From: an uncultured Eubacteriales bacterium
Lineage (GTDB): Bacteria; Bacillota_A; Clostridia; Oscillospirales; CAG-272
Direction: 5' to 3'
DNA length: 6,681 bases
Assembly: GCA_900555345.1 (NCBI GenBank)
Contig: USKS01000081.1
Coordinates: forward strand, 1-6,681
Shown piece after piece: positions 1 to 6,403 of this stretch. Numbering within the stretch: the stretch's first letter is position 1; every line of letters begins with the position of its first letter. The notes below the pieces were generated by a model, which had not been told where the DNA came from, did no database searches, and was given only the letters and a program-made list of their open reading frames with translations. Both the position numbers and the translations under genes were made by a program.

Positions 1-35
1 TGAGGGCGGCTACTGCCGGGACAGTAGCCCCCTCA
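1..35. other. Long near-perfect hairpin at the head of repeat copy 1
   Basis: TGAGGG (1-6) pairs with CCCTCA (30-35). After one bulged base (C7), GGCTACTG (8-15) pairs with CAGTAGCC (22-29), leaving a 6-nt loop at 16-21. This makes 14 base pairs with a single bulge. No T-run flanks it on the right within the plus strand, and the left flank lies outside the window. A minus-strand terminator role therefore cannot be judged. It could equally be the fold of the repeat family. Confidence 0.7.
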
Positions 36-317
36 CATCTTTTACTCAAGTTCGGCAAGCTGACGATAGAGTTTGAAACGCTTTTCCAATTTCGGAAAGC
101 CGAAAGCAGGCGCCCGTCCGTGGCTGCTTACGGAAAAGTAGTCCCTTCACGTCCTTTTTACTTACGTTCGGCAAGCTAACCACAAAGTTTGAATTGCTTT
201 CACAATTTCGGAAAGCTGAAAGCCGGCGCCCATTCCGCGGCTGCTTACGGAAAAGTAGTCCCTTCACGTCCTTCTCACTTAAGTTCGGCAAGCTAACATT
301 AAAGCTTGAATTGCTTT
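1..317. repeat. Imperfect tandem repeat, period about 117 bp, three copies
   Basis: Three related units lie head to tail: about 9-122, 123-239 and 240 to about 317. Copies 2 and 3 are identical over their first 34 nt (123-156 and 240-273) and match at about 71 of 78 positions before copy 3 diverges. Copy 1 is more diverged. The shared landmark GTTCGGCAAGCT occurs at 50, 166 and 283, so the spacing is 116 and then 117 bp. Each copy opens with a hairpin (7-bp stem, 6-nt loop). Copies 1 and 2 also have a downstream TTTCGG-AAAG-CCGAAA type hairpin (89-104 in copy 1). The 117-bp spacing gives a repeated 39-residue peptide on the minus strand, but the 116-bp step between copies 1 and 2 breaks the frame. 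I therefore read this as non-coding. The left edge of copy 1 is at or beyond the window end. Function is unknown; a dispersed intergenic repeat or a structured RNA are both possible. Confidence 0.8.
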
Positions 318-334
318 GCAAAGAAACTAAAAGC

Positions 335-608
335 CCGCAGTTTCAGAAACCCCGCGGGGAGACGAGCGGGTGCGGTCAGTACGACGGGAGAACGGGCGGC
401 GTGGACGGTAGGCTCGGACGGTGCGGCGGGTGTGGGCGATGTGTGCGCGGGAGGTGCACGGCGAGGGCGCGATGACGGACGGCACGACTGTGAGCGTGGG
501 ATGAACGACGGGCGAGTGGGGCGCTGCGCAGCGTGCGGCGGGTGCGGGTGGTACGGCAGGTGCGCGGGGCGTCGGGGCGGTTGCGGTGCCGTGCTGTCTG
601 CGCCGAGC
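335..608. other. GC-rich, strand-asymmetric low-complexity stretch without a gene
   Basis: By hand count, 361-600 holds 126 G and 52 C on the plus strand, about 74% GC with G outnumbering C about 2.4 to 1. This is unlike the flanking gyrA sequence. It contains degenerate internal repeats: GTGCGGCGGGTG occurs at 421 and again at 533, and 17 of 20 bases match if extended. There are also short palindromes such as CGCTGCGCAGCG at 522-533. Reading frames here give Pro/Arg/His/Ala-rich or Gly/Arg-rich peptides of no recognisable family, as expected from composition. Any RNA running past the gyrA terminator on the minus strand would be C-rich and G-poor here, which is the composition of Rho utilisation sites. 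That reading is inference only. Confidence 0.65.
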
Positions 609-640
609 AAAAAAACAAGGCTGCCGTCGGCAGCCTTGTT
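609..640 (-). terminator. Intrinsic terminator of the gyrase operon
   Basis: AACAAGGCTGCC (614-625) and GGCAGCCTTGTT (629-640) form a perfect 12-bp stem with a 3-nt loop. On the minus strand the stem is followed directly by seven T residues (A609-A615 on plus, the first two stem A bases included). This is a textbook Rho-independent terminator reading out of gyrA, whose stop codon is about 235 nt upstream. The plus-strand side lacks a T-tract, so it should act mainly in the minus direction. Confidence 0.92.
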
Positions 641-692
641 CGCTATCTGTATTTGATGGTTTAAAACCTATGCAGTTTGGTTTTTTCGGGTT

Positions 693-726
693 CTTAGGGA
701 TCTTTTTCCCAAAAAAGATCCCTAAG
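693..726. other. Perfect 15-bp inverted repeat in the gyrA 3' UTR
   Basis: The left arm 693-707 (CTTAGGGATCTTTTT) is the exact reverse complement of the right arm 712-726 (AAAAAGATCCCTAAG), with a 4-nt loop at 708-711. Neither side is followed by a T-tract, so it is not a standard terminator. In the gyrA transcript it would form a stable stem about 150 nt after the stop codon. It could protect the 3' end, be an RNase III substrate, or be a small palindromic repeat of a genome-wide family. Confidence 0.8.
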
Positions 727-732
727 TGGGGC

Positions 733-874
733 ATGGGGTGAAACCCCATATATAATTCCCGCACGGTCGGAGCGTGAGGCAGAGCCTCGCATATAATCCT
801 TTTCCCCATGTCGGGGCGCGGGGCGGGGAGCCCCGCCAATACCGTTCCCCTGCGGGGCGAAGCCCCATATAAAA
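733..874. repeat. Three hairpin + ATATAA modules plus a GC hairpin, gyrA 3' UTR
   Basis: Three short modules share one design: a stem with a 3-nt loop, followed on the plus strand by an ATATAA-like tail. Module 1 is ATGGGGT-GAA-ACCCCAT at 733-749 with tail to 756. Module 2 is GAGGC-AGA-GCCTC at 776-788 with CATATAAT at 790-797. Module 3 is GGGGC-GAA-GCCCC at 854-866 with ATATAAAAT up to the gyrA stop. Between modules 2 and 3, GCGGGGC (818-824) pairs with GCCCCGC (830-836). On the minus strand each module reads as AT-rich tail then hairpin, so the gyrA mRNA would carry a chain of stems directly after its stop codon. No coding sequence is apparent here. Confidence 0.65.
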
Positions 875-3535
875 TCACTCTTCTTCGGAGTCAGTCTCGT
901 CGTTGGCATCGGCGACATCCGCGATGTCCGATGCCTCGGTGATAGCCTCGTCGTCCGGATCGGGCACTGAGAGAGCAGCCTCGTCGGAAATTTCGACTTC
1001 CTTCTCCTCGGGACGGGCAACCGCAAGCGACACTATGCGGCTGTCATCGGGCACGCGCATAACGCGAACGCCCTTGGATTTTGTCGAGCCGACGGTGCGA
1101 ATATCCTCAACTCTGATACGCTTCAGCATTCCGCTTGCGGTGATCATGACAACATCGTCGTCGCTGTCCGCAATGACAATGCCCGCAAGAGGTGCGCCCG
1201 CCTTTTCAACATCGTGGCAGTAAACGCCGGTATTGGGACGTCTCATGCAGCTGAAGCTGTCAAAGCTTGTGCGCTTGCCGAGACCGTTCTCGGTGATGGT
1301 AACAAGCATGTGATGCTTCTGCCACTCCTCATCGCGGTCGATAAGCGCGGCGCCGATGATATAATCACCGTCAAATTTGAATTTGATCGCCGTAACGCCG
1401 CGGCTCGTTCTGCCCACGGTGCGCACATCATCCTCGCTGTAGCGGGAACCGCGTCCCAGATGGGTAGCGATAAACACATCCTTGTTGCCGTCGGAAACAT
1501 CCGCAAATATCAGCTCGTCGCCCTCGTCAAGGTTGATGGCGATCTTACCGCCGCGGCGCTGATACTCGTACTCGGAAAGGGGCGTTTTCTTTATAACGCC
1601 GTCTCTCGTGACCATTATAAGGAACTTATCCTCATCAAAGCCGGAAACGGGGACGATAGCAGTCACCTTTTCGCCGGGTTCGATCTCGATAATGTTCACT
1701 ATATTCGATCCCTTTGCGCCGCGGGACGCTTCGGGGATGCGGTATGCCTTTTTAGCGAATATCTTGCCCTTGTTCGTAAACATAAGCAGAATGGCATGGC
1801 TGTCGGAAACAACTATCTTTTCCGTAACGTCCTCTTCCTTCATGGAAAGTCCGCTCTTGCCCTGCGCACCGCGTCCCTGGGCGTTGTACTCGCTTACTCT
1901 CTGGCGCTTGATATATCCCGCGCCGGTCATGGTGATAACGCATGAGTGACGCTCGATAAGATCCTCAAGATCGATTTCGTCGTGAGCCTCAACGATCTCC
2001 GTTCTGCGCGCGTCGCCGAACTTGCGGCGAATTTCAAGCAGCTCGTCCTTGATGATGCCCTTTATCTTTTCCTCGTCGGCAAGGATAGCGCGAAGCTCGA
2101 CAACCTTGGCCTCAAGCTCGGCAAGCTTTTCCTCTATCTTCTGTCTTTCAAGACCGGAGAGACGGCCGAGAGGCATTGTGACGATAGCCTGCGCCTGCTC
2201 GTCGGAAAGACCCGCGTTGTCGGAAGCCGCAAAAGCTATAAGTCCCTCGCGGGTGCCTATATCGGCATCAGCGGTGCCGTCGCCCGTAAAGCGCGCCATC
2301 AGGTTTTCCTTGGCGGTGGGGGTGTCGGGGCTCTTTCTGATTATTGAAATGACCTCGTCGATATTGTCAATGGCAATTTTGTAGCCCTCGTATATATGCG
2401 CGTCATGCAGCGCGTTTTTCAGATCGAACTGAGTGCGGCGTGTGATAACGCTTTCCTGATGCTCGATGTAGCACTGCAAAACTTCCTTAAGCGAAAGTAT
2501 CTTCGGCTCGCCGTTTTTCAGCGCGAGCATATTTATGGCGCACGTATCCTGAAGCTGGCTGTATTTGTAAAGCTGATTGAGGATTATCTCAAGATTTGCG
2601 TCGCGGCGGCACTCTATAACAATGCGCATGCCGTGACGACCGGATTCGTCGCGGATACCCGTGATACCTTCGACTCTCTTGTCGCGCACCAGATTTGCAA
2701 TGGACTCAACGAGCATTGCCTTGTTGACCTGATAAGGTATCTCCGTGACAATAATTCTGTGCTTGTCTTCCTCGATATTCGCCTTTGCGCGGACCATAAC
2801 GCGTCCGCGTCCCGTCTCATACGCCTGACGTATGCCGCCGAGACCGTATACCGTTGCGGCGGTAGGAAAATCGGGACCCTTTATATACTGCATAAGCTCC
2901 GCGGTATCAGCCTCGGGATTATCCATAAGGTGGATAGTGCCGTCAATGACCTCGGAGAGGTTATGCGGAGGGATATTCGTCGCCATACCGACCGCAATAC
3001 CCACGGATCCGTTTACAAGAAGGTTGGGAAAACGGGAGGGCAGAACGGTAGGCTCTCTGCGCCTGTTGTCGAAGTTTGGCATGAACTCCACAACTTCTTT
3101 TTCGATATCCCTCATCATTTCGGTGGATATCTTTGAAAGACGCGCCTCGGTATAACGGTAAGCAGCCGCGCCGTCGCCGTCAACGGAGCCGAAGTTTCCG
3201 TGACCCTCAATGAGGGGATAGCGCAGAGAAAAGTCCTGCGCCATTCTTACCATTGATCCGTACACAGCGGAGTCGCCGTGGGGATGATAACGTCCCAGCA
3301 CGTCGCCGACGGTAGTCGCGGATTTGCGGAAAGGCTTGTCATAGGTGAGGTGATCCTCATACATGGCGTAAAGTATACGCCTCTGACCAGGCTTCATACC
3401 GTCGCGCACATCGGGCAGCGCTCGGCTGATAATTACGGACATGGAGTATTCAAGAAAGGACTTTCTGACCTCCTTGTCCATGTCTACCGGCGATATTTTC
3501 TGATCGGGAAATTCAATATTGCTATTCTCGTCCAC
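875..3535 (-). CDS. gyrA: DNA gyrase subunit A
   Basis: This is the DNA-cleaving and wrapping subunit of the A2B2 gyrase, which introduces negative supercoils using ATP hydrolysed by GyrB. The 886 residues are a usual length. The breakage-reunion domain (about 15-525) has the [16 protein letters not shown] start and catalytic Tyr128 after Arg127 ([12 protein letters not shown]. coli Tyr122). The QRDR is [10 protein letters not shown] at 84-93, with Ser89 equivalent to E. coli Ser83 and Gly93 equivalent to Asp87. The C-terminal domain (about 530-840) shows six blade-like repeats. Its GyrA box is degenerate (QGRGAQG, 553-559), while QRRGGK occurs at 659-664. An acidic tail follows (841-886). 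The start is GTG, chosen because an in-frame stop lies just upstream and the N-terminus aligns with the family; the next Met, residue 19, would trim conserved sequence. A ParC identity is unlikely given adjacent gyrB and remB. Confidence 0.97.
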   Translation of the reverse strand: MDENSNIEFPDQKISPVDMDKEVRKSFLEYSMSVIISRALPDVRDGMKPGQRRILYAMYEDHLTYDKPFRKSATTVGDVLGRYHPHGDSAVYGSMVRMAQDFSLRYPLIEGHGNFGSVDGDGAAAYRYTEARLSKISTEMMRDIEKEVVEFMPNFDNRRREPTVLPSRFPNLLVNGSVGIAVGMATNIPPHNLSEVIDGTIHLMDNPEADTAELMQYIKGPDFPTAATVYGLGGIRQAYETGRGRVMVRAKANIEEDKHRIIVTEIPYQVNKAMLVESIANLVRDKRVEGITGIRDESGRHGMRIVIECRRDANLEIILNQLYKYSQLQDTCAINMLALKNGEPKILSLKEVLQCYIEHQESVITRRTQFDLKNALHDAHIYEGYKIAIDNIDEVISIIRKSPDTPTAKENLMARFTGDGTADADIGTREGLIAFAASDNAGLSDEQAQAIVTMPLGRLSGLERQKIEEKLAELEAKVVELRAILADEEKIKGIIKDELLEIRRKFGDARRTEIVEAHDEIDLEDLIERHSCVITMTGAGYIKRQRVSEYNAQGRGAQGKSGLSMKEEDVTEKIVVSDSHAILLMFTNKGKIFAKKAYRIPEASRGAKGSNIVNIIEIEPGEKVTAIVPVSGFDEDKFLIMVTRDGVIKKTPLSEYEYQRRGGKIAINLDEGDELIFADVSDGNKDVFIATHLGRGSRYSEDDVRTVGRTSRGVTAIKFKFDGDYIIGAALIDRDEEWQKHHMLVTITENGLGKRTSFDSFSCMRRPNTGVYCHDVEKAGAPLAGIVIADSDDDVVMITASGMLKRIRVEDIRTVGSTKSKGVRVMRVPDDSRIVSLAVARPEEKEVEISDEAALSVPDPDDEAITEASDIADVADANDETDSEEE

Positions 3536-3543
3536 AGTTTTTA

Positions 3544-3547
3544 CCCC
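3544..3547 (-). promoter_or_regulatory. Weak ribosome binding site for gyrA
   Basis: On the minus strand the GTG start of gyrA is preceded, 8 nt away, by GCGGGG. This is only a partial match to the AGGAGG consensus. The upstream spacer carries an (AT)n run (plus 3558-3568). A weak site plus a GTG start suggests modest initiation; no better alternative is visible in the 44-bp gap. Confidence 0.45.
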
Positions 3548-3579
3548 GCTTTGGATTTATATATATATGTTGTTCTCTT

Positions 3580-4461
3580 TTATTTACTCATATGTTTTGA
3601 CGCAGCGCTTGCGGCGAGCATCATGGAAATGTCGCAGTCGCGGCCCCCAACAATGTGCTCGTAAACAAACGCGGCAAGAAAGCAGTCGCCCGCTCCCTTG
3701 AAATTTTTAACGTCGCATTTAACGCTCTGGCACATAAAGCTGCCTTCGCGCCCCGCGTAAACGCTGCCGTCCTCGCCGAGGGTCAGAAGCACCCCGCATT
3801 CCTCGTTACGGTAGTATTCAAGAGCGGCGCGAACGGCGTCTATCCGCTTGTCCTCTCCGCTGCCGGAAAGACGCTTTCCGGAAAGGGCGAAAAACTCATC
3901 CTCGTTGGGAGAGATGATATCCGGCGTCGCCTCGACCGCGCATCTCAGAGCCTCTCCGTCGCAGTCCACTATGCAGAACGCGCCCGCTCCTTTTGCGATA
4001 GACACGAGCTTACGTACATATTCCGGAGAAATTCCCGGTGGGATGCTGCCGGATATTATGACGCAGCGCTCATCCGGAGAGTTAAGCTCGGCTTTGTACA
4101 TCCCCGTAAATTCGCGCACCTTTTCCTCGCTTACAAACATGCCCGGCTCGTTTATCTGAGTCTGCACGCCGTCTTTGTCGATAATGGCTGTATTTCGGCG
4201 AAGCGATGAGTCAAGTGTCGGACCCATAACGTTCAGTCCCTCTTTTCGAAGGGATGCGAAAAGCTCTCCGCCGCCGTCGCAGAACGTAAGGCAGATCGAT
4301 TCCTCCGAAAGGTACTTCAGCTCTCTCGAAACATTAATTCCCTTGCCGTTGTACGAGACCTCCGGTGCGGGAACACGGTTCAGCTTTCCCGCCTCAAAGG
4401 AAATATCCGTTTTGTAGTTTACGTCTATGCACGGGTTCAGTGTTACGGTAATTATCTTCAT
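3580..4461 (-). CDS. PfkB-family kinase, 1-phosphofructokinase/tagatose-6-P kinase-like
   Basis: The 293-residue protein belongs to the PfkB (ribokinase-like) superfamily and is closest by motif to the FruK/LacC branch, which phosphorylates fructose 1-phosphate or tagatose 6-phosphate with ATP in the cytoplasm. Visible family marks are TLNPCID at 7-13, NGKGINVSR at 38-46, SGSIPPG at 137-143, ISPNEDE at 183-189, LTLGEDGS at 226-233, and GAGD at 256-259 with Asp259 as the expected catalytic base. Departures are Asn38 in place of the usual Gly, and NFK (253-255) in place of the DTx that normally precedes GAGD. Only 34 residues follow Asp259, roughly 25-30 fewer than E. coli FruK. The ATG overlaps the gyrB stop as TGATG and has no clear Shine-Dalgarno sequence, implying translational coupling. 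The substrate cannot be set from sequence, and activity may be altered by the motif changes. A kinase between gyrB and gyrA is not the usual arrangement. Confidence 0.88.
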   Translation of the reverse strand: MKIITVTLNPCIDVNYKTDISFEAGKLNRVPAPEVSYNGKGINVSRELKYLSEESICLTFCDGGGELFASLRKEGLNVMGPTLDSSLRRNTAIIDKDGVQTQINEPGMFVSEEKVREFTGMYKAELNSPDERCVIISGSIPPGISPEYVRKLVSIAKGAGAFCIVDCDGEALRCAVEATPDIISPNEDEFFALSGKRLSGSGEDKRIDAVRAALEYYRNEECGVLLTLGEDGSVYAGREGSFMCQSVKCDVKNFKGAGDCFLAAFVYEHIVGGRDCDISMMLAASAASKHMSK

Positions 4462-6398
4462 CAGATGTCTATATTTTCGGCAAAGCGCGCGTTTTTCTCA
4501 ATAAACTCACGTCTGGGCTCGACCTTGTCGCCCATGAGCAGCGAAAATGCCTCGTCGCAGGCGACCGCGTCGTTCATGTCAACGCGCAGAAGCGTTCTCT
4601 TTTCGGGATCCATGGTAGTCTCCCAAAGCTGGATAGCGTCCATCTCACCGAGACCTTTGTATCTGTCGGCAACCGCCTTGTCGCCCATGCGCGCCATAAT
4701 AGCGTCTCTCTGCGCGTCGGAATACGCATATTCCTGCTGCTTGCCGGTATATACCTTGTAAAGCGGCGGCTGCGCAAGAAATACGTGTCCGTCCTCTATA
4801 AGCTGTCTCATGTGACGGAAGAAGAACGTGAGCAGCAGCACTCTGATGTGAGAGCCGTCCACATCGGCATCCGCCATAATGATTATCTTGCCGTATCTCA
4901 GCTTCGCAATATCGAAGTTGTCGCCGATACCGCAGCCAAGCGCCTGGATGATAGGCGTTATGGAGGGATTTGAATATACCTTGTCGAGGCGGGATTTTTC
5001 AACGTTCAGAACCTTACCTCTCAGAGGAAGTATAGCCTGGAAACGGCTGTCGCGTCCGCTCTTTGCGCTTCCTCCTGCGGAGTCTCCCTCTACGAGATAT
5101 ATTTCTGTAAATTCCACTCTCTTGTCGTTGCAGTCCGCAAGCTTTCCGGGCAGGGTGCTGACCTCAAGCACATTTTTTCTTGAGGATTCTCTTGCTTTTC
5201 TGGCAGCTTCTCTCGCTCTGTTTGCGGCAAGAGCTTTTTCTATTATGGTCTTTGCCGTTGCGGGATTTTCCTCAAAATACTCTTCAAGCTTTTTGGAAAC
5301 TATGTTGTCCACGATACCGCGAACTTCGGAATTTCCCAGCTTTGCCTTTGTCTGCGACTCGAACTGCGCGTCCGGCAGCTTTACGGAAACCACGGCGCAA
5401 AGTCCCTCGCGGCAGTCCTCGCCGCTGAGAGCCTTGTCTTTTTCTTTCAGTATGTTTTTGTTTCTCGCATAGTTGTTGATGGCTCTTGTGAGAGCGGTCT
5501 TGAAGCCTACCTCATGAGTACCGCCGTCAACCGTCGCCATATTGTTTGCAAATGTAACGATGACCTCGTTATAGGAGTCGTTATACTGCATTGCCACTTC
5601 CGCTGTAATATCACCCTTCTGCGCCTTCATGTAAATGACGTCGGGGTGGATAAGCTCACAGTGCTTGTTTTCGTTGAGATACTCCACAAAAGAGCGTATG
5701 CCGCCCTCGTACATAAGATCCTCTTCGGGGGCATTGCCGTTCTCGTCGCGGCTTTCTTCTCTTTCGTCGCGCAGCGCTATGCGAACGCCGGCATTAAGAA
5801 ACGTCTGCTCGCGCATACGCTTGAGAAGTGTCTCATAGTCAAAGTGAACGTCCTCAAAGATGGTCGCGTCGGGCATAAAGCGGACATACAGGCCATGACG
5901 GTCTCCGCAGTCTCCCTCGCACTTGAAGGGACGAACGGTCTTTCCCTTTTCAAAGCGCATGGTGTATCTTTTGCCCTCGTAGCAGTTGTCCACTTCCATC
6001 CACTCGGAAAGAGCGTTAACAACGGACGCGCCCACTCCGTGCAGACCGCCGGAGATCTTATATCCCTGGCCGCCGAACTTGCCGCCTGCATGAAGAATTG
6101 TAAATACGACTTCAAGGGTCGGTATTCCCATTTTATGATGTATCTGACTGGGCACGCCGCGTCCGTTATCCTGAACGGCAACGGAGCCGTCGGAAAGTAT
6201 GGTCACCTCAATCTTGTCGCAGTAGCCCGCCATTGCCTCGTCTATGGAGTTATCCACTATCTCGTAGACAAGGTGGTGCAGACCGCCGAGAGAGGTAGTA
6301 CCGATATACATTCCGGGACGTTTTCTTACTGCCTCAAGTCCCTCAAGCACCTGTATCTGATTTTCATCATATACCTGTGTGTTTTTTTCTTCAGCCAT
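4461..6398 (-). CDS. gyrB: DNA gyrase subunit B
   Basis: This is the ATPase subunit of gyrase, driving strand passage in the A2B2 complex. The 645 residues match the short Gram-positive form without the proteobacterial insert. The GHKL ATPase domain includes the catalytic base Glu46 and Asn50 (EIVDNS), Asp77 (DNGRG) and the lid GGLHGVG at 117-123. The transducer domain carries Gln349 and Lys351 (SQTKAKL). The TOPRIM domain has EGDSAGG at 437-443 (Glu437) and the metal-binding DADVD at 510-514. The C-terminal part has KGLGEMDA at 581-588 and a Firmicutes-type end. Tyr140 aligns with E. coli Arg136, the residue contacted by coumarin drugs. The ATG lies 5 bp after the remB stop with an AGAAGGA site upstream. 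Its TGA shares one base with the next ATG. Confidence 0.98.
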   Translation of the reverse strand: MAEEKNTQVYDENQIQVLEGLEAVRKRPGMYIGTTSLGGLHHLVYEIVDNSIDEAMAGYCDKIEVTILSDGSVAVQDNGRGVPSQIHHKMGIPTLEVVFTILHAGGKFGGQGYKISGGLHGVGASVVNALSEWMEVDNCYEGKRYTMRFEKGKTVRPFKCEGDCGDRHGLYVRFMPDATIFEDVHFDYETLLKRMREQTFLNAGVRIALRDEREESRDENGNAPEEDLMYEGGIRSFVEYLNENKHCELIHPDVIYMKAQKGDITAEVAMQYNDSYNEVIVTFANNMATVDGGTHEVGFKTALTRAINNYARNKNILKEKDKALSGEDCREGLCAVVSVKLPDAQFESQTKAKLGNSEVRGIVDNIVSKKLEEYFEENPATAKTIIEKALAANRAREAARKARESSRKNVLEVSTLPGKLADCNDKRVEFTEIYLVEGDSAGGSAKSGRDSRFQAILPLRGKVLNVEKSRLDKVYSNPSITPIIQALGCGIGDNFDIAKLRYGKIIIMADADVDGSHIRVLLLTFFFRHMRQLIEDGHVFLAQPPLYKVYTGKQQEYAYSDAQRDAIMARMGDKAVADRYKGLGEMDAIQLWETTMDPEKRTLLRVDMNDAVACDEAFSLLMGDKVEPRREFIEKNARFAENIDI

Positions 6399-6403
6399 TT
6401 TTT

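Noticed and set aside
1..317. CRISPR array
   Set aside because: The units are about 117 bp, tandem and imperfect, with no short identical repeats separated by unique spacers.
46..321. Minus-strand frame of 91 codons with a 39-residue repeated peptide
   Set aside because: The peptide repeat follows from the 117-bp DNA repeat; the 116-bp step to copy 1 breaks the frame, and no ribosome binding site is evident. The hairpin-preserving changes argue for a non-coding element.
421..575. G-quadruplex in the G-rich stretch
   Set aside because: GGG runs are present, but four runs with short loops are not clearly available; the loops are mostly longer than 7 nt. Too weak to call.
299..656. Open frames on both strands in the GC-rich stretch
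   Set aside because: Long open frames are expected at about 74% GC; the peptides are low-complexity Pro/Arg/His/Ala or Gly/Arg and lack a start context.
1214..3136. Plus-strand open frames of 243 and 246 codons opposite gyrA
   Set aside because: They overlap gyrA, which shows conserved motifs throughout, and give no recognisable protein.
3536..3579. Separate promoter for gyrA in the 44-bp gap
   Set aside because: The AT-rich run could imitate a -10 box, but I see no convincing -35 at the right spacing; co-transcription from upstream is simpler.
6250..6258. TTATCCACT resembling a DnaA box
   Set aside because: It is a single 8-of-9 match inside gyrB at the codons for the conserved VDNS motif, with no cluster of further boxes.
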